Under the pieces are notes generated by a model. That model was not told the DNA's origin, ran no database searches, and worked only from the letters and a program-made list of their open reading frames with translations. This document shows, in pieces, positions 1 to 7,127 of a stretch of DNA of 10,661 bases. The first letter of the stretch is position 1. The number at the start of each line of letters is the position of its first letter. The DNA comes from Chlorobiales bacterium (GTDB lineage: Bacteria; Bacteroidota; Chlorobiia; Chlorobiales; Chlorobiaceae): NCBI GenBank assembly GCA_022360415.1, contig JAKSDB010000362.1, forward strand, positions 1-10,661, given 5' to 3'. The translations under genes were made by a program, and so were the position numbers.

Positions 1-2810
1 ATGGCAGACATTCTTGAATCGCCATTCGCATCGGGCAGAAAACGCTCTGTTTCCTCTCCACCTTCACCGGTATTGCTTTTGCCGCCGAGCCGGTTCATGG
101 CTATTGCCAGTGTCTCATGTGCCTCTTTGCTGATGGAACCGTAGGACATCGCGCCGGTTTTGAAACGTTTGACGATGTTTTCGACCGGCTCAACCTCTCC
201 AAGAGGAACGGGGCTTTTACTGAACCTGATATCCATGAGACCGCGAAGCGTAAAAAGCTCTTCGCTCTGCTCATCGATCATGCTTTCATATTTCCTGAAC
301 ATCTCGTAGTCACCGGTACGGCATGCGTATTGCAGTATATGAATTGCTTCCGGGCTGAAAAGGTGTCCTTCACCGTCATGCCGCCACTTTCTGTCACCGC
401 CGCTATCGAGTCCGGGATCGACATCGTTTCCCAATGCCGGGAATGCGGCTTCATAGCGCCTGCGGACTTCCTCGGCAATAACATCAATACCTACACCTTC
501 TATTCGTGACGGGGTTCTTGTAAAGTAGGCATCGATCACACGGGAATTCAGCCCTACAGCCTCAAAAATCTGGGCTCCGCAGTAGCTTTGGACCGTCGAG
601 ATACCCATTTTGGCCATGGTCTTGACTACACCCTTCACAATAGCTTTTATATAGTTCTTCACGGCTGTTTCGGCATCCTGGCCCGGAACCTGCCCATTGC
701 CCACCAGCTCCCGTACTGACTCGAGAGCAAGGTAAGGATTAACCGCCCCCACACCGTAACCGATCAACAGCGCAAAATGATGGACAGTCCTTGGCTCGGC
801 AGACTCGAGAATCAAACTTGCCCGTGTACGCAGGCCGGCATTGATAAGAAAATGATGCAGCCCGGATGAAGCGAGCAGGGCCGGAATAGGAACATGTGTC
901 TCGTCAACCGGCCCCTTATCGGAAAGAATGATCAGGTTCACACCATTCATGATCTCCTGCTCGCATTGACGGCAGATATCCTGCATTGCATTGTCGATAC
1001 CTTTCCCGTCATCCCTGAGTTTATAGAAAATCGGGATGGTAACCGCCCTGAAACCCGGTTTGTCTATACTGCGTATTCCGTCCAGCTCTTCACCGGTAAG
1101 CACCGGACGATTGATCTTGAGCCTGTGGCAGTTCTTCTCGTCAGGTTCGAGCAGATTTCCCTCCGTACCAAGTATAACCATGGTCGAGGTAATGATCTCC
1201 TCCCTGATCGAATCGATCGGAGGGTTGGTTACCTGCGCGAAAAGCTGCTTGAAGTAGTCATAGAGAAGCCTTGGCCTGTTCGAGAGCGCGGCAAGCGGTA
1301 CATCGTGCCCCATCGACCCTACTTTCTCAACACCATTGGTTGCCATCGGTAGGAGATGCAGCGCAATATCCTCCTCGGTATATCCGTAAAGCTTTTGGCG
1401 GGCCGTAAGCACCGGCGTTTCTTCGTCCTGCTTATCAGCTTCATCGCCGGAAAGGGATTCAAGCTCCAGCAGGTGTTTTTTCAGCCATTTCGCATAAGGC
1501 TTTTCCCTGGCAGCCGTTTCCTTGATTTCCTCGTCGGATATAATGCGGCCCTGGGCTGTATCGACAAGAAACATTCTGCCCGGCTGCAGGCGGTCTTTTC
1601 TGAGAATCCTTTCAGGCTCGATGTCAAGCACCCCTGCCTCGGATGCCATTACAACAAGGTTATCCTTCGTTATGTAGTAGCGGGAAGGTCGCAAACCGTT
1701 ACGGTCGAGAATCGCCCCGATTTGAACCCCGTCGGTAAACGCAACGGAAGCAGGTCCGTCCCAGGGCTCCATCAGGCAGCTGTGGTACTCATAAAATGCC
1801 CGTTTTTCTTCATCCATATCGCAGCTGCCGTTCCATGGCTCAGGGATCAGCATCATTGCCGCATGGGCAAGTGAACGGCCACTGAGCACCAGCAGCTCGA
1901 AGATATTGTCCATGATCGCGGAATCGCTCCCGTCCTCCATGATAACCGGCTTGATGTGCTCTATACTGCTGCCGAACAGTCCGGATTCAAACATCTTTTC
2001 CCTGGCCTTCATCCAGTTGATGTTGCCCCGCAGCGTATTGATTTCCCCGTTATGGCTCAGAAAACGGTAGGGATGGGCTCTATCCCAGCTCGGGAAGGTG
2101 TTCGTGCTGAATCTTGAATGCACCATGGCAATGGCGCTTTCCACATTCGTGTCGGTAAGCTCGGGATAAAAAAGCGATACCTGCTCCGGGAGCAGCATCC
2201 CCTTGTACACTATTGTACGGTGAGAAAGGCTGCTTATATAAAAATAGTTGCTGCCGAGAAGCCCGGCGGTATATTTTACCCTCTTGGTGATCCGACGGCG
2301 AATAACATAGAGTTTTCTTCCAAACTCTTCGTCGGAGGTAATGCCCTTTCCTTTGCCGACAAAAAACATTTTGACTACCGGCTCCTGCAATTTCGCTGTT
2401 TTTCCCAGTGAATCATTGCAGGTAGGAACTTTTCTGAAACCGAGAAACTTCTGCCCTTCGGCCTGTACCATCTGCCGGCATATATCCTCGATAGCTCTCC
2501 GCTGCGAGATATCCGGCGGCATGTAAGCCATTCCAACCGCATAGTCACCTCTCGCGGGCAGCTCGATACCCCTTTCCTCGCAAACTTTTCTCAAAAACCT
2601 GTCGGGAACCTGTAAAAGAATACCCGAACCGTCCCCGGTATTTTTTTCACATCCGCAAGCACCCCGATGCTTCATTTTCTCAAGCACCTTAAGGCCCTGC
2701 TGCACTATTTCATGAGATCGTACACCTTTTATATTGGCTACGAAACCCACTCCACACGCATCATGTTCAAAACGAGGGTCATAGAGCCCTGCTGCTTGGT
2801 TTGCTTTCAT
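1..2810 (-). CDS. gltB: Glutamate synthase large subunit, N-terminal 936 codons (C-terminus outside window)
   Basis: Makes two glutamates from glutamine and 2-oxoglutarate in the cytoplasm, the second step of the GS-GOGAT ammonia-assimilation route. The frame is open from an ATG at 2810 to the left edge. The start reads MKANQAAGLYDPRFEHDACG: in this family a short propeptide is removed to expose a catalytic cysteine, here Cys19. The class II glutaminase domain fills about residues 19-430, with HRGACG, NTGDGSG and HNGEINTLRGN motifs. The central linker domain follows, with NRPRLLYDYFKQ and TNPPIDSIREE. The FMN/iron-sulfur synthase domain begins near residue 870, with TGAMSYGSISKEAH and NTGEGGE, and is cut at GDSRMSA. 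About 590 residues should lie outside, since family members are about 1,500 long. No stop or frameshift was seen. Only a weak GGA precedes the ATG. The small-subunit partner gltD is not in the window. Confidence 0.96.
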   Translation of the reverse strand, partial: MKANQAAGLYDPRFEHDACGVGFVANIKGVRSHEIVQQGLKVLEKMKHRGACGCEKNTGDGSGILLQVPDRFLRKVCEERGIELPARGDYAVGMAYMPPDISQRRAIEDICRQMVQAEGQKFLGFRKVPTCNDSLGKTAKLQEPVVKMFFVGKGKGITSDEEFGRKLYVIRRRITKRVKYTAGLLGSNYFYISSLSHRTIVYKGMLLPEQVSLFYPELTDTNVESAIAMVHSRFSTNTFPSWDRAHPYRFLSHNGEINTLRGNINWMKAREKMFESGLFGSSIEHIKPVIMEDGSDSAIMDNIFELLVLSGRSLAHAAMMLIPEPWNGSCDMDEEKRAFYEYHSCLMEPWDGPASVAFTDGVQIGAILDRNGLRPSRYYITKDNLVVMASEAGVLDIEPERILRKDRLQPGRMFLVDTAQGRIISDEEIKETAAREKPYAKWLKKHLLELESLSGDEADKQDEETPVLTARQKLYGYTEEDIALHLLPMATNGVEKVGSMGHDVPLAALSNRPRLLYDYFKQLFAQVTNPPIDSIREEIITSTMVILGTEGNLLEPDEKNCHRLKINRPVLTGEELDGIRSIDKPGFRAVTIPIFYKLRDDGKGIDNAMQDICRQCEQEIMNGVNLIILSDKGPVDETHVPIPALLASSGLHHFLINAGLRTRASLILESAEPRTVHHFALLIGYGVGAVNPYLALESVRELVGNGQVPGQDAETAVKNYIKAIVKGVVKTMAKMGISTVQSYCGAQIFEAVGLNSRVIDAYFTRTPSRIEGVGIDVIAEEVRRRYEAAFPALGNDVDPGLDSGGDRKWRHDGEGHLFSPEAIHILQYACRTGDYEMFRKYESMIDEQSEELFTLRGLMDIRFSKSPVPLGEVEPVENIVKRFKTGAMSYGSISKEAHETLAIAMNRLGGKSNTGEGGEETERFLPDANGDSRMSA

Positions 2811-2920
2811 ATTTCCAGGTACTTCTTGTCTGATTTATTGCTAAAAAAGCGCTGTCGATTTTGAAGTGGGGAATATAAACTTTTTCAAAAAATATCCCTG
2901 AAGCGTCGCAGTGCCGCCGG

Positions 2921-3664
2921 TTACGCCTTGCCCTGGTTGGCTACTGTGTCGATCGCTTTCTGCAGCGCCTCCTGATCGCCCAGATAGTAGCTTTTCAACG
3001 GCTTCAGCTCTTCGTCCAGCTCGTAGACAAGGGGAACACCGGTCGGAATGTTCAATCCTACAATATCCTCATCTGAAATGTTGTCGAGGTATTTGACCAG
3101 CGCACGGAGAGAATTGCCGTGAGCAGCTATGATAACTTTTTTACCTGCCTTGATTTGCGGAGCGATTTCGCCATGCCAGAACGGCAGAAAACGCACAACG
3201 GTATCTTTCAGACACTCTGTTACGGGAACTTCATCAGAGACAAGAGAAGCATAACGGGGATCGTTGCCTGGAAACCGGGGGTCGGTTTTTTCAAGCGGAG
3301 GAGGCGGCGTGTCATAGCTTCTGCGCCAGACAAGCACCTGCTCTTCACCGTGCTGCTGTGCGGTCTCAGCCTTGTTCATCCCCTGAAGAGCTCCGTAATG
3401 ACGCTCATTAAGGCGCCAGTTCTTGATGACCGGGATCCACATGAGGTCCATCCCGTCAAGAACGTTCCATAAAGTACGGATTGCCCTTTTGAGAACCGAC
3501 GTGTAAGCAATATCGAAAACAAAACCCTCCTGCTTCAGAAGCTCACCGGCGTCTCTGGATTCCTTTTCGCCCTTGCCGCTCAAATCAACATCATACCAGC
3601 CCGTGAAACGGTTTTCCCTGTTCCACCGGCTCTCACCATGCCGCAGCAGTACCAGCTTGATCAT
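2921..3664 (-). CDS. gpmA: 2,3-bisphosphoglycerate-dependent phosphoglycerate mutase
   Basis: Interconverts 3- and 2-phosphoglycerate in glycolysis/gluconeogenesis. In an autotroph this step would draw phosphoglycerate for biosynthesis from PEP made by CO2 fixation (inference). The 247-residue protein has the usual length of the cofactor-dependent family. The phosphohistidine motif LVLLRHGES has Arg8 and His9, followed by FTGWYDVDLSGKG. ERHYGALQG supplies the catalytic Glu87, and AAHGNSLRAL supplies the second catalytic His182. The frame could begin at a TTG at 3682, but the ATG at 3664 is preferred. A strong AAGGAGGAG ribosome site lies 6 nt before it, and the protein then starts MIKLVLLRHGE as in relatives. 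gltB begins about 110 bp downstream on the same strand with no clear terminator between, so read-through is possible. Confidence 0.96.
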   Translation of the reverse strand: MIKLVLLRHGESRWNRENRFTGWYDVDLSGKGEKESRDAGELLKQEGFVFDIAYTSVLKRAIRTLWNVLDGMDLMWIPVIKNWRLNERHYGALQGMNKAETAQQHGEEQVLVWRRSYDTPPPPLEKTDPRFPGNDPRYASLVSDEVPVTECLKDTVVRFLPFWHGEIAPQIKAGKKVIIAAHGNSLRALVKYLDNISDEDIVGLNIPTGVPLVYELDEELKPLKSYYLGDQEALQKAIDTVANQGKA

Positions 3665-3670
3665 GCGTCT

Positions 3671-3679
3671 CTCCTCCTT
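3671..3679 (-). promoter_or_regulatory. Strong Shine-Dalgarno site of gpmA
   Basis: On the minus strand AAGGAGGAG sits 6 nt before the ATG at 3664. It settles the gpmA start against the in-frame TTG at 3682, which would put this site inside the coding region. It stands out because the other genes here have weak or no recognisable Shine-Dalgarno sequence. Confidence 0.75.
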
Positions 3680-3959
3680 CAAAAGCCATTGATTTTATTG
3701 AAGCACAGGGCTTTTTCACCCTGCTTTGCCAAGTCATGCCAATGTAATAATCCTGGATACTTTTCTCAAACATTCCCCCCTTCCCGGTAGCGGATAAATC
3801 ACCATTCGAGAAAGCAAAAAGCCCTTGATTATAAAAAGTGCTTATGGTTTTATATGATGAAATATCCTATCTTTTGTTCTTTTGGCTCCAAAGACCCGTT
3901 TTTTCATCAAGCTTTACACGACCGACAAAAAAGCCGGCCAAAGATTCTGACAACGCAAC

Positions 3960-5225
3960 ATGAAGGTAGACAATTTCAGACTGCAACTTGGCAAAAAGGA
4001 ATATATCCCAATCGTAGTAGGCGGAATGGGAGTCAACATATCGACCACCGAGCTTGCTCTCGCCGCCGAAAGGCTGGGTGGAATCGGTCATATTTCCGAT
4101 GCCGAAGTCTGCCATGTCTGCGATCAGCTGTTCAGCACATCATATACCACCCGTAAACGAAAAAAATACAGTTACAACGCCGGCAACCGGGACAAATTCG
4201 ACGTTCATTTCGATCTCGGCGAACTTGCAGAAGCACAGAAAATGTATGTAGAGCACACCGTTTCCCAAAAAAGCGGTAATGGCGCCATTTTCATGAACTG
4301 CATGGAAAAGCTGACCATGCGGGACTCCAGTGAAACCCTTCAGACAAGGCTGTCTGCCGCGATGGATGCCGGGATAGACGGCCTTACGCTTGCGGCGGGA
4401 CTTAATCTGCGCACTCTCGATCTTATCAAGGACCACCCGAGATTCCACGACGTGAAGATCGGCATCATCATTTCCTCCTTGCGCGCGCTGAATATCTTTC
4501 TGAAACGTGCGATCAAACTCCGGCGCATACCCGATTACATCATAGTAGAAGGTCCTCTGGCAGGAGGTCATCTCGGTTTCGGACCTGAAGACTGGAAATC
4601 ATACAACCTGTATACCATCGTAAAAGAGGTGCTTGATTTTCTCAAAAGCGAAGACCTTACCATTCCCGTCATACCTGCCGGCGGAATCTTTACCGGCACT
4701 GATGCAGTCAAGTTTCTCGAAACAGGCGCCTCGGCGGTTCAGGTTGCTACACGGTTCACCATCACGAAAGAATCGGGCCTTCCTTACGATGTCAAGCAGC
4801 GTTATATCAACACCGAAAAGGGTGACATCGTCGTCAACACCGTCTCTCCCACCGGTTACCCGATGAGAATGCTCAGGTCGTCTCCGGTATTGAACTATGC
4901 AATAAAACCCAACTGTGAGGGGTTCGGCTATCTGCTCGACAATAAAGGCAGGTGCGGCTACATAGAATCCTTCTACAGAGCCCTTGAAGCAGGCAAGAAA
5001 GGCCGGCGCATGGAGATCACAGACCAGACCTGTCTGTGTACGGGCATGGCGAAATACGACTGCTGGACCTGCGGCGACACTGCCTGGCGCCTGAAAGAGA
5101 CGACAAACAAAATGGCCGAGGGAAGCTGGCAATTACCTGCGGCAGAAGACATTTTCCTGGACTACCGGTTCAGTGAAGATCACCACATACAGAAGCCATC
5201 CCCTGAAGAGAGAGTCAACAGCTGA
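3960..5225 (+). CDS. Nitronate monooxygenase-like FMN TIM-barrel protein with Cys-rich C-terminus
   Basis: Resembles the nitronate monooxygenase/2-nitropropane dioxygenase family, FMN enzymes related to FabK enoyl-ACP reductase. The true substrate is unknown. Family features: IVVGGMGVNIS near the N-terminus (residues 18-28), the GPLAGGHLG motif at 198-206 whose His204 aligns with the catalytic histidine of nitronate monooxygenases, and flavin-phosphate loops IPAGGIF (238-244) and GASAVQVATRF (256-266). At 421 residues it is longer than typical members of about 320-360. The extra C-terminal part holds Cys319, Cys332 and a cluster CLC-x7-CWTC (Cys358, 360, 368, 371), which could bind zinc or an iron-sulfur cluster (inference). 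No clear ribosome site precedes the ATG. It is divergent from gpmA across about 295 bp and is followed immediately by a palindrome. FabK-like reductase activity is the main alternative. Confidence 0.85.
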   Translation: MKVDNFRLQLGKKEYIPIVVGGMGVNISTTELALAAERLGGIGHISDAEVCHVCDQLFSTSYTTRKRKKYSYNAGNRDKFDVHFDLGELAEAQKMYVEHTVSQKSGNGAIFMNCMEKLTMRDSSETLQTRLSAAMDAGIDGLTLAAGLNLRTLDLIKDHPRFHDVKIGIIISSLRALNIFLKRAIKLRRIPDYIIVEGPLAGGHLGFGPEDWKSYNLYTIVKEVLDFLKSEDLTIPVIPAGGIFTGTDAVKFLETGASAVQVATRFTITKESGLPYDVKQRYINTEKGDIVVNTVSPTGYPMRMLRSSPVLNYAIKPNCEGFGYLLDNKGRCGYIESFYRALEAGKKGRRMEITDQTCLCTGMAKYDCWTCGDTAWRLKETTNKMAEGSWQLPAAEDIFLDYRFSEDHHIQKPSPEERVNS

Positions 5226-5226
5226 T

Positions 5227-5248
5227 TGTTGAGCAACGTTGCTCAACA
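5227..5248. repeat. Perfect 22-bp palindrome just after the nitronate monooxygenase-like gene
   Basis: Each half is TGTTGAGCAAC followed directly by its reverse complement with no spacer. It begins 2 nt after the stop codon at 5223-5225. As RNA it would form a GC-containing hairpin and could end the upstream transcript, but no T-run follows. As DNA its perfect symmetry also fits a dimeric regulator site. Confidence 0.6.
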
Positions 5249-5442
5249 TGTCAAAATTCAAAAGTAAAAAGGCAAAAAAATTTTCACTCCTTCACGCCCC
5301 GGTCCTCTTGTCTCTCGTTTCCGGCTTCCAGACTTCTCAATCACGGCTTCTTTCCAACAATTGCGCAGCACAGGGCACGGAGCCCTCTATTCCCCAACGC
5401 ATGTTATTTATAAAAGAACTGTTACATTAAAAAGGTTACCTC
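5249..5442. other. Intergenic region with A-rich repeat-like tract, no gene seen
   Basis: An A-rich stretch begins at about 5252 (CAAAATTCAAAAGTAAAAAGG) and leads into an AT-rich then C/T-rich segment. A 63-codon open frame at 5239-5430 starts inside the palindrome, has no ribosome site and a low-complexity Lys/Ser-rich product, so it is not called. A candidate promoter for the next gene lies at the right end. Confidence 0.45.
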
Positions 5443-5448
5443 TATAAT
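5421..5448 (+). promoter_or_regulatory. Candidate sigma-70-type promoter of the membrane protein gene
   Basis: A perfect TATAAT occupies 5443-5448. GTTACA (5421-5426) matches the -35 consensus at 4 of 6 positions with a 16-bp spacer. Transcription would begin near 5455, at or just past the ATG at 5454, which favours the in-frame ATG at 5481 as the real start. Confidence 0.4.
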
Positions 5449-5453
5449 GTAGC

Positions 5454-6506
5454 ATGACTTTTCAACCTGTTCGGTTAGTTATGAAAAGAAAGCTGAGATT
5501 CCTGTGGGTGACAGCTTTTATTTTTTTTCTGTCGCTGCTGCTGATGTTTCTTTTCAATCAGCTTTACTTTTTCGCTTCGCTTGTCGGCAATCTGCATCCT
5601 GTTGTCGGCTATGTTGTGTTTGGAGCGGGAACAGGGATTTTCTGCGCTTTTCTTTTTTCCATCATTGCTCTGTGGCGCTCCCCTTCCGGGCCGACCTTTC
5701 CGGATAATGAATCATCACCATCGTACGACGCCTACATGCAGCATCTCGCAAGGCTTCAGCCGACTCACCCCGCGCATCCCGAACCCCTCACGGCAAAGAG
5801 GGACCAGAGATGGCTTCTATCCAATCACAAGCTTCTCGAAACCGATGCAATGAATATTACGAAGGAAGCGGCCACAAAAAACTTTTTCATAGGCGCATTC
5901 GCCCAGAACACTTCTTACGGCACAACAACATCTTTGATGAACAACGTGAAACTCGTATGGAGGATCTATAAACTGCATCGCCGCGGCCATTACGGCAGGG
6001 ACATTCTCGATCTTTACCGTTTCACCTATGAATCGCTCCCATTGTCCGATTTTCAGAAAGACGAGCTTCCCTCACACATCAAACCCATTATCCAGTCCTC
6101 GTTCAGCAACACGCTTGCCACGCTGCTGCCGGGAGGGAATCTGCTGACACCTTTTTTTATGAACTTCTTTCTTGCCGGGTCTACAAATACCTATCTGACA
6201 TGCCTTACGGGTATTATCAGCACGCATTACTGCCAGTCGCTTTCCGAGGAAGACAAAGCCGAAATAGTGCGCCAGAGCCAGTTCGAAGCATCGTTCATGC
6301 TCAAGGAGGTGGTCAAGGAGTGCAATCCGATCCTTTCGAAAACGATCAGCAATGCCGTAAAAAAAGCAGGCATGGAAAGTCTCGACAACGTGCAGACTCC
6401 GAGCTCGGGCAGCAGCGGTCTCGCCCAGGACATTGTCTCCCATCTGGCGCAGTCGCTGAAAAACATCATCAGGGAAAACGTTGAGTCGGAGAAGGGAAAA
6501 CCGTAA
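5454..6506 (+). CDS. Conserved-type inner-membrane protein, DUF697/YcjF-like appearance
   Basis: I do not recognise a specific function. The longest frame gives 350 residues. Two hydrophobic segments lie at about residues 16-42 and 50-74. A charged, proline-rich linker follows (about 76-115, with PTHPAHPEP). Next is a soluble part with NFFIGAFAQNTSYGTTTS and VKLVWRIYKLHRRGHYGRD (143-183), then another hydrophobic segment around 222-256 and a helical, charged C-terminus. The pattern of a membrane region followed by a helix with 'RIYxLH...GR' recalls the DUF697/YcjF group, but this is pattern-level likeness only. The start could instead be the ATG at 5481 (MKRKLRF..., 341 residues), because a TATAAT box lies too close to 5454. 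It converges with tadA, sharing a 62-bp gap with a hairpin. Confidence 0.7.
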   Translation: MTFQPVRLVMKRKLRFLWVTAFIFFLSLLLMFLFNQLYFFASLVGNLHPVVGYVVFGAGTGIFCAFLFSIIALWRSPSGPTFPDNESSPSYDAYMQHLARLQPTHPAHPEPLTAKRDQRWLLSNHKLLETDAMNITKEAATKNFFIGAFAQNTSYGTTTSLMNNVKLVWRIYKLHRRGHYGRDILDLYRFTYESLPLSDFQKDELPSHIKPIIQSSFSNTLATLLPGGNLLTPFFMNFFLAGSTNTYLTCLTGIISTHYCQSLSEEDKAEIVRQSQFEASFMLKEVVKECNPILSKTISNAVKKAGMESLDNVQTPSSGSSGLAQDIVSHLAQSLKNIIRENVESEKGKP

Positions 6507-6520
6507 TCCCCGCAGCCGGC

Positions 6521-6550
6521 AAAGAGCACCTCTCCCCTGACAGCTCTTTT
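6521..6550. terminator. Hairpin between convergent membrane-protein gene and tadA
   Basis: AAAGAGC (6521-6527) pairs with GCTCTTT (6543-6549), a 7-bp stem with a 15-nt loop, followed by a T on the plus strand and preceded by A on the complement. It lies 15 nt after the plus-strand stop and before the tadA stop at 6569, so it could end transcription from both sides. The T-run is short, so it is moderate evidence only. Confidence 0.45.
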
Positions 6551-6568
6551 GACTTTCCCCTTTTGACT

Positions 6569-7021
6569 TTACTTACGCAGGCCCCGGAAAAACTCCTGCA
6601 ACAGACTTTGTGCCTTGTGTTCAAGAACGCCACCATAAACTTCAGGACGGTGGTTGAGATCGCGAGAGGCCGTGATATTCATAACTGTCCCGCACGCCCC
6701 CATTTTGGGGTCGTAAGCCCCGAAAATCAGCCTGCCTACCTTTGCACTGACGATCGCCCCCGCGCACATCGGACACGGCTCAAGCGTGACCGCAAGCGTA
6801 CAGTCATCGAGATATTTGCTCCTGAGAGTAGCCATTGCCGCTGTCAGTGCTATCATCTCGGCGTGAGCAGTCGCATCCGTCAATTCTTCAACCTGGTTAT
6901 GCCCCTTGCCGACCACATGACCGCTCGCATCAAAAACTACCGCGCCGACAGGCACCTCTTTTTTCTCATATGCCTTGATTGCTTCACGAAAGGCAGGCTC
7001 CATGTAATATGAAAGGTCCAT
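6569..7021 (-). CDS. tadA: tRNA-specific adenosine deaminase
   Basis: Zinc-dependent deaminase that converts the wobble adenosine of tRNA-Arg(ACG) to inosine, an essential step for reading Arg codons. The 150-residue protein has the usual TadA length. The catalytic HAE motif lies at residues 53-55 (zinc ligand His53, proton-shuttle Glu55), and PCPMC supplies zinc ligands Cys83 and Cys86. VPVGAVV near residue 23 and GAYDPKMGACGTVMN at 101-115 are characteristic of TadA rather than of free cytidine or guanine deaminases. No ribosome site is visible before the ATG at 7021. The in-frame ATG at 7003 is a possible alternative, but the segment before it continues the helix expected at the start of the fold. 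It is divergent from sucC across 106 bp. Confidence 0.93.
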   Translation of the reverse strand: MDLSYYMEPAFREAIKAYEKKEVPVGAVVFDASGHVVGKGHNQVEELTDATAHAEMIALTAAMATLRSKYLDDCTLAVTLEPCPMCAGAIVSAKVGRLIFGAYDPKMGACGTVMNITASRDLNHRPEVYGGVLEHKAQSLLQEFFRGLRK

Positions 7022-7051
7022 CTGTTTTGATTTTATCTAACCGTCAATTTT

Positions 7052-7060
7052 TGCTATAAT
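7052..7060 (+). promoter_or_regulatory. Candidate extended -10 promoter of sucC
   Basis: TGCTATAAT (7052-7060) matches the extended -10 consensus TGnTATAAT exactly. No good -35 box is seen at the normal distance, which is tolerable for extended -10 promoters. The start point would fall near 7067, giving a leader of about 60 nt before the sucC ATG at 7128. Confidence 0.5.
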
Positions 7061-7127
7061 AAGCTTTTTGTTTACCAATTTTCAGAAGCAGCTATCCTGT
7101 AGCGTTATTTAATAAATACCCAATACC

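Noticed and set aside
117..2864. Several plus-strand open frames (for example 894-1352 and 1356-1874)
   Set aside because: They lie opposite the continuous, motif-rich gltB reading frame and their products show no domain pattern.
3825..3853. TTGATT with 17-bp spacing to TTTTAT as a promoter for the gene at 3960
   Set aside because: The -10 half matches only 4 of 6 in an AT-rich stretch, so it is indistinguishable from chance.
5239..5430. 63-codon plus-strand frame between the flavoprotein and the membrane protein
   Set aside because: It starts inside the palindrome and consists of low-complexity Lys/Ser-rich sequence, with no ribosome site.
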